Shown piece by piece: positions 46,344 through 54,897 of a DNA stretch of 64,000 nt (within the stretch, counting starts at the first letter, position 1; every line of letters starts with the position of its first letter). Source of the stretch: Myxococcales bacterium (GTDB taxonomy: Bacteria; Myxococcota_A; Polyangia; Polyangiales; Polyangiaceae); the NCBI GenBank assembly GCA_947473045.1, contig CANJCO010000007.1:56319-120318 (forward strand), written 5' to 3'. A program made the translations under genes and the position numbers. The notes under the pieces are model-generated. The model saw nothing but the letters and a program-made list of their open reading frames with translations. It ran no database searches and was not told the DNA's origin.

Positions 46344-48166
46344 GCGTGGGCGGCTGCGCGGGCAGGGGGCGGATCGTCCTGATAGCCCTGAGCCTGAAGC
46401 GCGAACATGGTCGCGTAGCGTTCGCCCCGCGCCACGAGCTCGCCGTGCGTGCCCGACTCGACCACGCTCCCGCCTTCGATGACCACGATGCGATCGGCGA
46501 GCCGCGCAGTGGGGAAGCGATGCGAAATCAGGATGCTCGTCTTGCCCCGCGTCAGGGCGCGAAAGCGCTCGAAGACCGCGTGCTCAGCCTCGGCGTCGAG
46601 GGCCGACGTGGGCTCATCGAGCACCAGAATGTCAGCCTCTTCGCGCATAAAGGCGCGGGCCAGCGCGATCTTCTGCCACTGGCCGCCCGACAGCTCGACG
46701 CCGTCCTTGAACCATTTGCCCAGCGGCGCATCGAGCCCTCCCTTTGCGCCCGCCACCACGTCGCCCGCCCCGGCCTGGGCCACCGCGCGCTCGACCTGCG
46801 GCCGTTCGCCGATGGCCTCGACGCTGCCGACGCCGACGTTCTCGGACAGGGGCAGTTGGTATTGATTGAAATCTTGAAAGATGACCCCGATGCGCGCGCG
46901 CAGCGCCGGAAGCGCCCACTGCGCGAGATCGATCCCGTCGAGCAGCACGCGACCTTCGGTTGGCGAATACAGGCGAGTAAGCAGCTTGATGAAGGTGGTC
47001 TTGCCGGCGCCGTTGCGCCCCACGATCGCGAGGCTCTCGCCCTCGGGGATGAAAAGATTGATGTCGCGAAGGGCCCAGCGGTCTGTGCCCGAATAGCGAA
47101 ATCCGACGCCCTCGAACCGCACCCCGCGCTCGCTGCCCGCGGGTCGTGAAACCGGTGACAGCGGCGGCGGCGAAGTGCCCGTTTCGAAGTCGAGAAAGGC
47201 AAACAGGTTTGACATGTAAAGGTTGTCCTCGAACATGCCCCCGAAGCCTGAAAGCAGCGATTGAAAGGCCTGCTGGCCCTGCCGAAACGCCACCATGTAG
47301 AGCGTCATTTCCCCCAGGCTGATGCGCCCGCGCGCCGCGGCGAGGGCCATCGCCGCATAACAGCCGTAGAAGCTCACCGTCGCGAGCAGCGACAGGGCGT
47401 AGGCCCAGCCCGACCTGCGCGTGGCGAGCCGCCAGTCCTCGCCAAAGAAGCGCTCGCCCAGCTCGCGGTACCGGCCGAGAAACAGCGGCACCAGACCAAA
47501 GAGCTTCATCTCTTTTGCGTGCTGGTCGTTCGCGAGGGCGTATTCGAGATACATCAGTCGACGCGATTCGGCAGACCGCCAGTTGCGGATGCGAAACGAC
47601 TGACCGGAAAAGCGCACTTCGGCGACCGTGGACGGGACGGCTGCGAGGCCCAGCACCAGCACGGCCCACGCGCCGTATCCGAGCAAAAACGACGCGTAGC
47701 CGGCGAGCGTAAGGGCGCTCTGCACCAGACCGAAGCTGCGCGTGACCATCGACAGCGGACGCACGCTCGCTTCTCGCCGTGCCCGGGTGAGCTTGTCATA
47801 CAGCTCGGGATCTTCGAAGTGCGTCAGCTCGAGCGTGCCCGCCTTTTCGAGAATGGATAGATTGATATCGAGCGACAGTCGCGCGCCAAGCACCGAGCGC
47901 AGCAGGCCTTGGGCTTGCGAGGCGAGCGCCAGGGCCGCCACGAGCCCAAGCTCAACGACGACCCATCGGAGCGCGGTCGCCTCGGAGCGCGCGACCACGG
48001 CGTCGACTATGCGCTTGCCGGCCCACGCCATGCCGAGCGGCAGGCCCGCCGACGCAAGCGCGCCCGCAGCCAACGCGACGGTCATGGCGCGGGACGAGCG
48101 CCACACCAGCGCAGTGGTGCGCGGCACGTAGGCGAACGCGCTGAGGGCGGAGCGTGGGGACCACAA
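46340..48166 (-). CDS. ABC transporter ATP-binding/permease protein (exporter type)
   Basis: TM domain plus Walker A GRNGAGKTT, signature LSGGQWQKIALARA, Walker B ILVLDEPTSALDA. Confidence 0.92.
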   Translation of the reverse strand: MWSPRSALSAFAYVPRTTALVWRSSRAMTVALAAGALASAGLPLGMAWAGKRIVDAVVARSEATALRWVVVELGLVAALALASQAQGLLRSVLGARLSLDINLSILEKAGTLELTHFEDPELYDKLTRARREASVRPLSMVTRSFGLVQSALTLAGYASFLLGYGAWAVLVLGLAAVPSTVAEVRFSGQSFRIRNWRSAESRRLMYLEYALANDQHAKEMKLFGLVPLFLGRYRELGERFFGEDWRLATRRSGWAYALSLLATVSFYGCYAAMALAAARGRISLGEMTLYMVAFRQGQQAFQSLLSGFGGMFEDNLYMSNLFAFLDFETGTSPPPLSPVSRPAGSERGVRFEGVGFRYSGTDRWALRDINLFIPEGESLAIVGRNGAGKTTFIKLLTRLYSPTEGRVLLDGIDLAQWALPALRARIGVIFQDFNQYQLPLSENVGVGSVEAIGERPQVERAVAQAGAGDVVAGAKGGLDAPLGKWFKDGVELSGGQWQKIALARAFMREEADILVLDEPTSALDAEAEHAVFERFRALTRGKTSILISHRFPTARLADRIVVIEGGSVVESGTHGELVARGERYATMFALQAQGYQDDPPPARAAAHA

Positions 48167-48334
48167 GGCCGGCGCAACATAAGGCGGGCCGCGCGGTTCG
48201 TCACTGGCGCAGGCGCGCGATTGGCTGCACTCCGCAAGTTTCGCGCGCGGCTGCGTCGCCGCGGGCGGGCCACAAACGCAGCGCTACGGTGCGTGTCAGC
48301 CGCACGAAACGAAAAAAGAACCGGGGGGCCGAAC

Positions 48335-49288
48335 ATGTCGCGACACGATTGGTTTACGCGCGAAGAACGCGCGCAGTTCTGGGACGATGACATCTCGCTG
48401 TTCGAGGCCGCGCACGCGCGTCTCGAGGCAGAACGCGAGCAGCTGCCCGACAAGCCCGAGGAGACCACGCTCGCAACGGTGCGCGCGCTCTGGCACCTCG
48501 CCAGCGGCGTTCACGTGTCGGCCCGCCGCGCGACCCGCGAGCCGCTGCGGTCGCTCGATCCGCCGCAGCGCAGCACGTTCGGGTCGCTCGTGGCGCGGCG
48601 CCTCGAAGGCGTGCCGCTTCCGCACTTGACCGGTCGTCAGTGCTTCATGAATCTTGAGATGATCGCCGGGCCGGGAGCGCTCATCCCGCGCGCCGAAACC
48701 GAGCTGCTCGCGCGCGCCGCGATCGACCTCACCAGTCGCCTGTCTCCCGACGCTCCGCTGCTCGTCCTCGACGTGTGCACTGGCGCCGGCAACGTGGCCT
48801 TGGCTATAGCCCACGCGTCTCCCGACGCCTGTGTGGGAGCGGCCGACCTGTCGCCCGACGCCGTGGCGCTCGCGCGCGAAAACGTCGCACATCTCGGAAT
48901 GGCCGGCCGCGTTGTCGTGCAGCAGGGCGATCTGCTCGCGCCGTTCGATACCCGGCAGCATGTTGGCAGGGCTGACCTGATCACCTGTAATCCGCCCTAT
49001 ATCTCTACGAGGCGCGTATCGGCAATGCCCAAAGAGACTGCGAAGCACGAGCCGACGCTCGCGTTCGACGGCGGTCCGCTGGGACTGCGCGTGCTGCAGC
49101 GCTTCATCCGTGAGGCCCCGCGATACCTCAAGCCGGGAGGCTGGATGGTATTCGAGGTGGGTCTTGGACAGGGTGAGCCGATGCTTAAACGTATGGAGTC
49201 GACGGGGGCGTTCGAATCGGTGGAGTCGGTGCGTGACGCCGCCGGAGATGTGAGGGTCATCATGGCGAGGCAGGGCGCCGCGGCGTAG
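48335..49288 (+). CDS. PrmC/HemK-like N5-glutamine methyltransferase
   Basis: VLDVCTGAGNVALAIA; ITCNPPYIS (NPPY); PRAETELL. Confidence 0.85.
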   Translation: MSRHDWFTREERAQFWDDDISLFEAAHARLEAEREQLPDKPEETTLATVRALWHLASGVHVSARRATREPLRSLDPPQRSTFGSLVARRLEGVPLPHLTGRQCFMNLEMIAGPGALIPRAETELLARAAIDLTSRLSPDAPLLVLDVCTGAGNVALAIAHASPDACVGAADLSPDAVALARENVAHLGMAGRVVVQQGDLLAPFDTRQHVGRADLITCNPPYISTRRVSAMPKETAKHEPTLAFDGGPLGLRVLQRFIREAPRYLKPGGWMVFEVGLGQGEPMLKRMESTGAFESVESVRDAAGDVRVIMARQGAAA

Positions 49289-49394
49289 CGCAGCAAGCCG
49301 GCGCGCCGGTCGGGGGTCGCCTGGCTGAACTTCGCGCCGAGCGTCGCCGGGCGGGCGTAAAGACCCCGCCGGGCGGTGCGTGTACAATCGATTG

Positions 49395-51470
49395 ATGTCC
49401 CTGCCCGTCGGCACCCCTGCGTTCGTATTCAGCCTCGCGGCGATCGTCGCCGTCTGCCCTTCGTGCAGCCTCTCGCAACCCGCGCCGGTGCGCGCGTGGT
49501 TCGTCGCGCCGGCGACGCTCGAGCAGCTGAGCGAGGCGTCGTTTCTCGACCACCCGTGGCCGAGCGATGCGCGCCGTGAGGCCGACGGCACGATTCGCGT
49601 CGAGGGCCTCTACAACCCGACGCACAACCCGATCGTCGCGTCGTATGTTGGCGTCACGAAGTCGCTGCTGCGCGGGTTCTCGCCGACGGCCGCCGCCTAC
49701 CTGCGCTTCGACGGCGCGCTCGATCCCACCTCGCTTCCGGCGACACCCCCCGGCAGCCTCTCTGTCGACGCTGCGGTGCAGCTCATCGATGTCGACGAGG
49801 CGTCGCCCGAGCGTGGGCAGCGCAAGCTTGTGGAGTGGCACTGGCAAGCGAACGACGGAGTCTACTGGCAGCAAAATACGCTCGCTGTGGCCCCGGCACG
49901 CGGATATCCGCTTCGGGCCAATACGCGATATGCCATTATCGTGACCAATCAGGTACGCGGAGCCGGCGGGGCCGCTGTGCTGCCGAGCGACGACCTGCGC
50001 CGGGTGCTGGGCCTGACGGGCGGCTCTGCCGCTTCGGACGCAGTCGCGGCTGCGTTTCGGCCCGCGCTCGCGGCCCTCGATTCGCTGGGGGTCGGGCGTC
50101 CGACGCTCGTGCATCTCACGGCCTTCACGACGGGCGATCCGGTCGGCGAGCTCTTCTCGATTGCCGACGACGTGCGCAGCCTCGTGCCTGCGCCGACTGC
50201 TGCTGCGGCGAGCTGGGCGGCCAAGGAAGTGCGCGGCCGGTATGACGTTTACGAGGGTGTATACGGGCCCGCGCCGAACTATCAGTCGGGCGATCTCTCC
50301 ACCGGGTTTGATCACGAAGGTGGCGGCTTCGTATTCGACGCGCAGGGGCACGCGGTCTTGCAGAGCACCTTCGATATGCGCTTTACGCTCGTGGTGCCGA
50401 ATGCCTATTTGTGTCCGCCGCCTGCTGCCGGCTATCCGGTTGTGCTCTACGCGCACGGAACGGGAGGCGATTACCGTTCGATCGTGAACGAAGGACACCC
50501 GGTGGGCGATACGCTCGCCCAGCAGTGTCTCGCCTCGATGGGCGTCGACCAGATTTTTCATGGCGTTCGCCCGGGTGCGCCTCCGTCGGGCACTCCCCGG
50601 GCGGCGGCCGAGGGCATCACCGAGCTGCGGTTTTTCAACTTGAACAACCCGATCGCCGCGCGCACCAACGGGCGCCAGGGGGCCATCGACGTGGTGCAGC
50701 AGGCGCGCCTGTTCACCGAGTCGAAGCTGAGCGTTCCTGCGAATGATGGCGGCGGTAATCCTCTGTCGAGAACGGGAAAGCCGATCGCGTTCGATCCTTC
50801 GCGGGTGCTTTTTTTCGGCCATTCGCAGGGCGGAGTGAACGGTCCCCTCTTTCTCGCGGCCGATCCCCAGTCGCGGGGCGGCGTGCTCAGCGGCGCGAGC
50901 GGAATGATCACTGTTGCGCTGCTCGAAAAGACCCAGCCCACTCCCAGCGTGGCGGGGGCCGTCCGCGCGCTGCTCGGCCTGAGCGCGAGTGACTACGACC
51001 AGGAGCTCGGCGCATTTCATCCGGTCATCAACCTGGCGCAAATGCTCGTCGATACGACCGATCCGATTAATTATATGCCCTACATCATATCGCATCCGCG
51101 AAGGGGCATGCTGCCCAAGAGCATCTACCAGACCGAGGGCATTGGCGACGACGGCGTCGGCGACAGCTACGCGCCGCCGCACGGCATCGAGTACGCGTCG
51201 GTCGCGATGGGGCTGCCGCGTCAGCTGCCGGGCGTGCGCCCGATCGACGCCGCGTCGTGGAGCGGGATTGGTGACGTCGCGATTGGCGCGGGCGGCCTGA
51301 GTGGCAATTTGGGCGGCGGCCTCGCGAGCGGCGTTCTCGCGCAGTTTCCCCCTGCGCCGGGCAGCGACGGCCATTTCGTCGTGTTTGACGTGCCCGAGGC
51401 GCGCCTGCAGGCGTCGGTCTTTTGCCGCAACCTCGCGGGCGATCCAAAGGGACGCGTTCCGGCGCTGTAG
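49395..51470 (+). CDS. secreted alpha/beta-hydrolase-like lipoprotein
   Basis: lipoprotein-like N-terminus; VLYAHGTGGDYRS; nucleophile elbow FFGHSQGGVNG. Confidence 0.75.
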   Translation: MSLPVGTPAFVFSLAAIVAVCPSCSLSQPAPVRAWFVAPATLEQLSEASFLDHPWPSDARREADGTIRVEGLYNPTHNPIVASYVGVTKSLLRGFSPTAAAYLRFDGALDPTSLPATPPGSLSVDAAVQLIDVDEASPERGQRKLVEWHWQANDGVYWQQNTLAVAPARGYPLRANTRYAIIVTNQVRGAGGAAVLPSDDLRRVLGLTGGSAASDAVAAAFRPALAALDSLGVGRPTLVHLTAFTTGDPVGELFSIADDVRSLVPAPTAAAASWAAKEVRGRYDVYEGVYGPAPNYQSGDLSTGFDHEGGGFVFDAQGHAVLQSTFDMRFTLVVPNAYLCPPPAAGYPVVLYAHGTGGDYRSIVNEGHPVGDTLAQQCLASMGVDQIFHGVRPGAPPSGTPRAAAEGITELRFFNLNNPIAARTNGRQGAIDVVQQARLFTESKLSVPANDGGGNPLSRTGKPIAFDPSRVLFFGHSQGGVNGPLFLAADPQSRGGVLSGASGMITVALLEKTQPTPSVAGAVRALLGLSASDYDQELGAFHPVINLAQMLVDTTDPINYMPYIISHPRRGMLPKSIYQTEGIGDDGVGDSYAPPHGIEYASVAMGLPRQLPGVRPIDAASWSGIGDVAIGAGGLSGNLGGGLASGVLAQFPPAPGSDGHFVVFDVPEARLQASVFCRNLAGDPKGRVPAL

Positions 51471-51482
51471 CGGTCGGGCCGA

Positions 51483-53306
51483 TCAGAACAGCCCGGCGAG
51501 CGGCCCACCCCTTGCTGCGAGGTCGTCGACGCGGCGGCTGACCGCTGGGTCCTCGACGAGCGGCGGGGCGTGATGCGGCTTGATGCGGGCATCGATGACC
51601 ACGCTGCCGCGGCAGCCCCACGCTTTGTCGCGCACGAACGCGCCGATGCCGCGTACGTCGATTGCAGGATTGCTTCGGGTGAAGGTCACCCACAGAAAGT
51701 TGCTGGCGGTTCTGGCCGCAAATTCCGAGTCGTCGACGAGCACGATGAGCGGCAATCCCGAAAATGACGGCTCATCGTAAGCGGCGCAGAATCGTTCTGC
51801 GCTCTCGCCGCCGTCGAACGGAGGCGCGGTCACCACCACAACGCCCGGTATCGCGACGCGCGGTGCGCTGAAGCCGGCAGGAAGCGTCAGCGAAGCAGGG
51901 AGCGACGTGGCCAGTGTGCGACGCTTTTCGCCAGCCGCCGCAATCACGACTTTCGAACCTTGATTGAGGCCCGATCCCGAATAGTCGAGCGTATCGATGG
52001 TCGTATTGCAGAAAAAGTGCAAGTCGCGGGTAGTGTCGACGCGCTCGAGCACGTGCCGAAAGTAGGCCACGATATCGTGAATGTCGAGGTCGGGCGCGTC
52101 CTGCTCGGCGGCGATAATCAGGTATTTCGCGAGTGACATCTGGCCTTGTCCCAGGATGGCGCTGGCTTGCGTCAGCAGCTCCATCGGGCGCCTCTCGCGG
52201 GCATAGGGCACATAGCGCTCGCTGCCGATCGCGAGCAAAAGCGGGTGCACGCCCGCTGCGTCGACCGCGTGCACGGCCTTCACGCCGGGCAGCACGGTGG
52301 GCACGAGCGGCCCGGTGATGGCGTGAATCAGCTGGCCGAACGCCGTGTCTTCCTGCGGCGGTCGACCCACGACCGTAAACGGCCATATTGCGCCTTCGCG
52401 GTGATGCACGCGCTCGACGTGCAAAACAGGGAAGTCGTGCGTAAGCGAATAATAGCCAAGGTGATCGCCAAACGGGCCCTCGGGCTTGGTTTCGTTTGGC
52501 TCGATCCAGCCTTCGATGCAGAAGTCGGCGTCGGCGTGCACATAAGGCCCTGCGGGCGAGCGCGCGAGGCGAACGGCGCGCGCTCCGAGGGCGCCGGCGA
52601 ACGCGATCTCCGGCAGCCCCTCGGGCAAGGGCATGACGGCGGCGACGGTCATCGAGGGTGGGCCGCCGACGAACACGCTCACGCGCAGGCGCTCGCCTCG
52701 CCTCCCTGCCGCCGTGTGGTGCACGCCGAGCCCGCGGTGAAGCTGATAGTGCAGGCCCGCCTCGCGATCGGGCGCGTACTGGTTTCCGGCCAGCTGCACG
52801 CGGTACATGCCGAGGTTGGAGCGCGCCCAGCCCGGCGCGTCGGGGTCTTCGCTGTAGACCTGCGGCAGGGTGACGAACGGCCCTCCGTCGCGCGGCCACG
52901 AGGTGATCTGCGGGAGGCGCGAGAGGGTGGTCGCGTGGGCGTAGACTGCCGGCTTCGACACGAAGCGCGGCAGCAAGTGCGTCGCGGCGAGCGGAGCGCG
53001 GGCCGCGAGCAGGGGAGCGCGCCACAGCGAAGCAGGGTCGGCCTTGCCCATCACGAGCGCGCGCACGCCCTCGAGGCCATCGCGAAAGATGTATTTTGCA
53101 CGCTCCAGGGTGCCGAACAGGTTCGAGACGGCGGGAAAATCGCAGCCGCTGAGGCGCGAGAACAAAATCGCGGGGCCGCCCGCGGCATACACGCGGCGCT
53201 GAATTTCTGCGGCCTCGAGGCAGGGATCGATCGGCGTGTCGATGCGCACCAGCATGCGCTTTCGCTCGAGGTCGCTCACGCACTCAGTCAGCGACGCATA
53301 ACTCAT
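51483..53306 (-). CDS. ubiD: UbiD family decarboxylase
   Basis: PAILFSRLSGCDFPAVSNLFGT; PEGPFGDHLGYYS; GSKVVIAAAGEKRR; 607 aa. Confidence 0.88.
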   Translation of the reverse strand: MSYASLTECVSDLERKRMLVRIDTPIDPCLEAAEIQRRVYAAGGPAILFSRLSGCDFPAVSNLFGTLERAKYIFRDGLEGVRALVMGKADPASLWRAPLLAARAPLAATHLLPRFVSKPAVYAHATTLSRLPQITSWPRDGGPFVTLPQVYSEDPDAPGWARSNLGMYRVQLAGNQYAPDREAGLHYQLHRGLGVHHTAAGRRGERLRVSVFVGGPPSMTVAAVMPLPEGLPEIAFAGALGARAVRLARSPAGPYVHADADFCIEGWIEPNETKPEGPFGDHLGYYSLTHDFPVLHVERVHHREGAIWPFTVVGRPPQEDTAFGQLIHAITGPLVPTVLPGVKAVHAVDAAGVHPLLLAIGSERYVPYARERRPMELLTQASAILGQGQMSLAKYLIIAAEQDAPDLDIHDIVAYFRHVLERVDTTRDLHFFCNTTIDTLDYSGSGLNQGSKVVIAAAGEKRRTLATSLPASLTLPAGFSAPRVAIPGVVVVTAPPFDGGESAERFCAAYDEPSFSGLPLIVLVDDSEFAARTASNFLWVTFTRSNPAIDVRGIGAFVRDKAWGCRGSVVIDARIKPHHAPPLVEDPAVSRRVDDLAARGGPLAGLF

Positions 53307-53399
53307 GATGCGCTGAATCTAGGAAAGCCGGGACGGCTTGCCCAGCCTGCTCGTCGGTGTACGCTGAAAGTTCAAGCGGATCTCGCCGGAGGCATTCAC

Positions 53400-54530
53400 G
53401 TGGCATTCTTCTTCAAGCGCACCCCTCCGCCTCCTTCGAGCCAGCCGCCGCCCGCGGCGCCCGAGAAGACCTCCGAGCCGCCTGCCGATATGCTCTCGCC
53501 CGAGCACGAGCTCGAGACGGCCGTAGAGTCGGCGGCCGAGCTGGTTCGCGCGCTCGGACAGGGCGGCTTCGACACCGACGATCTTCCTGCGGCGACGCTC
53601 GCGCAGCAGTGCGAAGCGTGGGCGCAGCACCTGCTGATTTACGCCGAGGCGCCCGAGCTCGGCGCGCAGAAGGGCGTCAAGCCGAAGCGTCAGTGGCGAG
53701 CGCTGGTGCGGTTCGTGTCGCAGCGCAGAAAATCCGAGCAGCGCTTCGTGACGCAGTCGCAGTCGACGCTGCGCGACGCCGTGTGGACCTTCGTGCGAAC
53801 GCTCTCGCGCGTGCTGACGACCGACCGCGGCGCCGACGAGCGGGTCGCCTCGCAGCTCAGTCGCCTGCGCACCGCCGCCACGAGCCCGTCGCCCGATGAG
53901 CTTCGCCGCGAGGTGTCGTTCGCTGTCGACGCCATCGAAGAGGTCATGCGCGAGCGGCAGGAGATCGCGGCGCAGCAGGCGAAGGAGATCGCGACCCGCA
54001 TGAAGTCGCTGACGGTGGAGCTCGAGGAAGCGCGGCGCGAAGGCGCAGTCGACGCCCTCACCAAGGTGCCCAACCGCCGCACGTTCGACGAGCACGTCGA
54101 GCGCGTCGCCGATCTCGCGACGGTGGTGGGCGCGCCCGCGACGCTCATCATGCTCGACATCGACGCGTTCAAATCGATCAACGACACCTTCGGACATCCC
54201 GCGGGCGACGCGGTGCTGCGCAACGTGGCCGACGCGGTTTCACGCATCTGCAAGCGCAAGGGTGATCTGGTGGCGCGTTACGGAGGCGAAGAGTTTGCCG
54301 TAGTGCTGTCGGACACCTCGCTCGAAGACGCGTGCGTGCTGGCGGGCCGCACGCAGGCTGCGATCCGCGCGGTGAGGGTCGGCGAGGGCGACAGCGCACG
54401 GAGCGTGACGGCGTCGTTCGGCGTGGCGCTGATCACGCCGGGCGAGACGGCGTCCGCGTGGATCGCCCGCGCCGACGCGGCGCTCTATGTCGCGAAGGCC
54501 AGCGGCCGCGATCGGGTCGAGGTCGGCTGA
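53400..54530 (+). CDS. GGDEF-domain diguanylate cyclase
   Basis: DALTKVPNRRTFDEHV...DIDAFKSINDTFGHPAGD...RYGGEEFAVVLSDTS; I-site RKGD; GTG start inferred. Confidence 0.88.
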   Translation: MAFFFKRTPPPPSSQPPPAAPEKTSEPPADMLSPEHELETAVESAAELVRALGQGGFDTDDLPAATLAQQCEAWAQHLLIYAEAPELGAQKGVKPKRQWRALVRFVSQRRKSEQRFVTQSQSTLRDAVWTFVRTLSRVLTTDRGADERVASQLSRLRTAATSPSPDELRREVSFAVDAIEEVMRERQEIAAQQAKEIATRMKSLTVELEEARREGAVDALTKVPNRRTFDEHVERVADLATVVGAPATLIMLDIDAFKSINDTFGHPAGDAVLRNVADAVSRICKRKGDLVARYGGEEFAVVLSDTSLEDACVLAGRTQAAIRAVRVGEGDSARSVTASFGVALITPGETASAWIARADAALYVAKASGRDRVEVG

Positions 54531-54626
54531 GGCCGTTTCCTTCTGTAAATTTCTCGCGCGGCCCCCGCGTTGTGTACTCTTCACGAAGCCGCAGGCTCGA
54601 TCGAGCCGCGCTTGGAGGATACGACG

Positions 54627-54725
54627 ATGCCCAAGGGACAAGAGAAGTTGAAGAAGGAAAACAAGCCGAAGCTCACCGTGAAGGAGAAGAAGGCGAAGAA
54701 GAAGGAAAAGGCTGCGAGCAAGTGA
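54627..54725 (+). CDS. Lys-rich micropeptide (32 aa)
   Basis: ATG with upstream GGAGGA RBS; MPKGQEKLKKENKPKLTVKEKKAKKKEKAASK; not in the supplied ORF track (too short). Confidence 0.65.
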   Translation: MPKGQEKLKKENKPKLTVKEKKAKKKEKAASK

Positions 54726-54897
54726 GCCGAACGCGAGCGCAGCCAGCGTAGCCTTCGCTACTTCGCACGCGCCTCGCCGCCTCACGATCAGCGCCTCGCG
54801 CTCCCTTCCGCTCGCCGACCTCGCATAGGAGGTCGAGCCTGCGGTGCGGAGCTGCGAGGCGTCTTCTTTGGTGCGACGCGCGCGCGCAGCGGCTCGT

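Noticed and set aside
49260-51374. 704-aa minus-strand ORF opposite the secreted hydrolase
   Set aside because: Shadow ORF; opposite strand has signal peptide and GHSQG nucleophile elbow.
54816-54836. CGACCTC-GCATAG-GAGGTCG hairpin after the micropeptide
   Set aside because: Short stem without a clear U-tract; not confident enough to list as a terminator.
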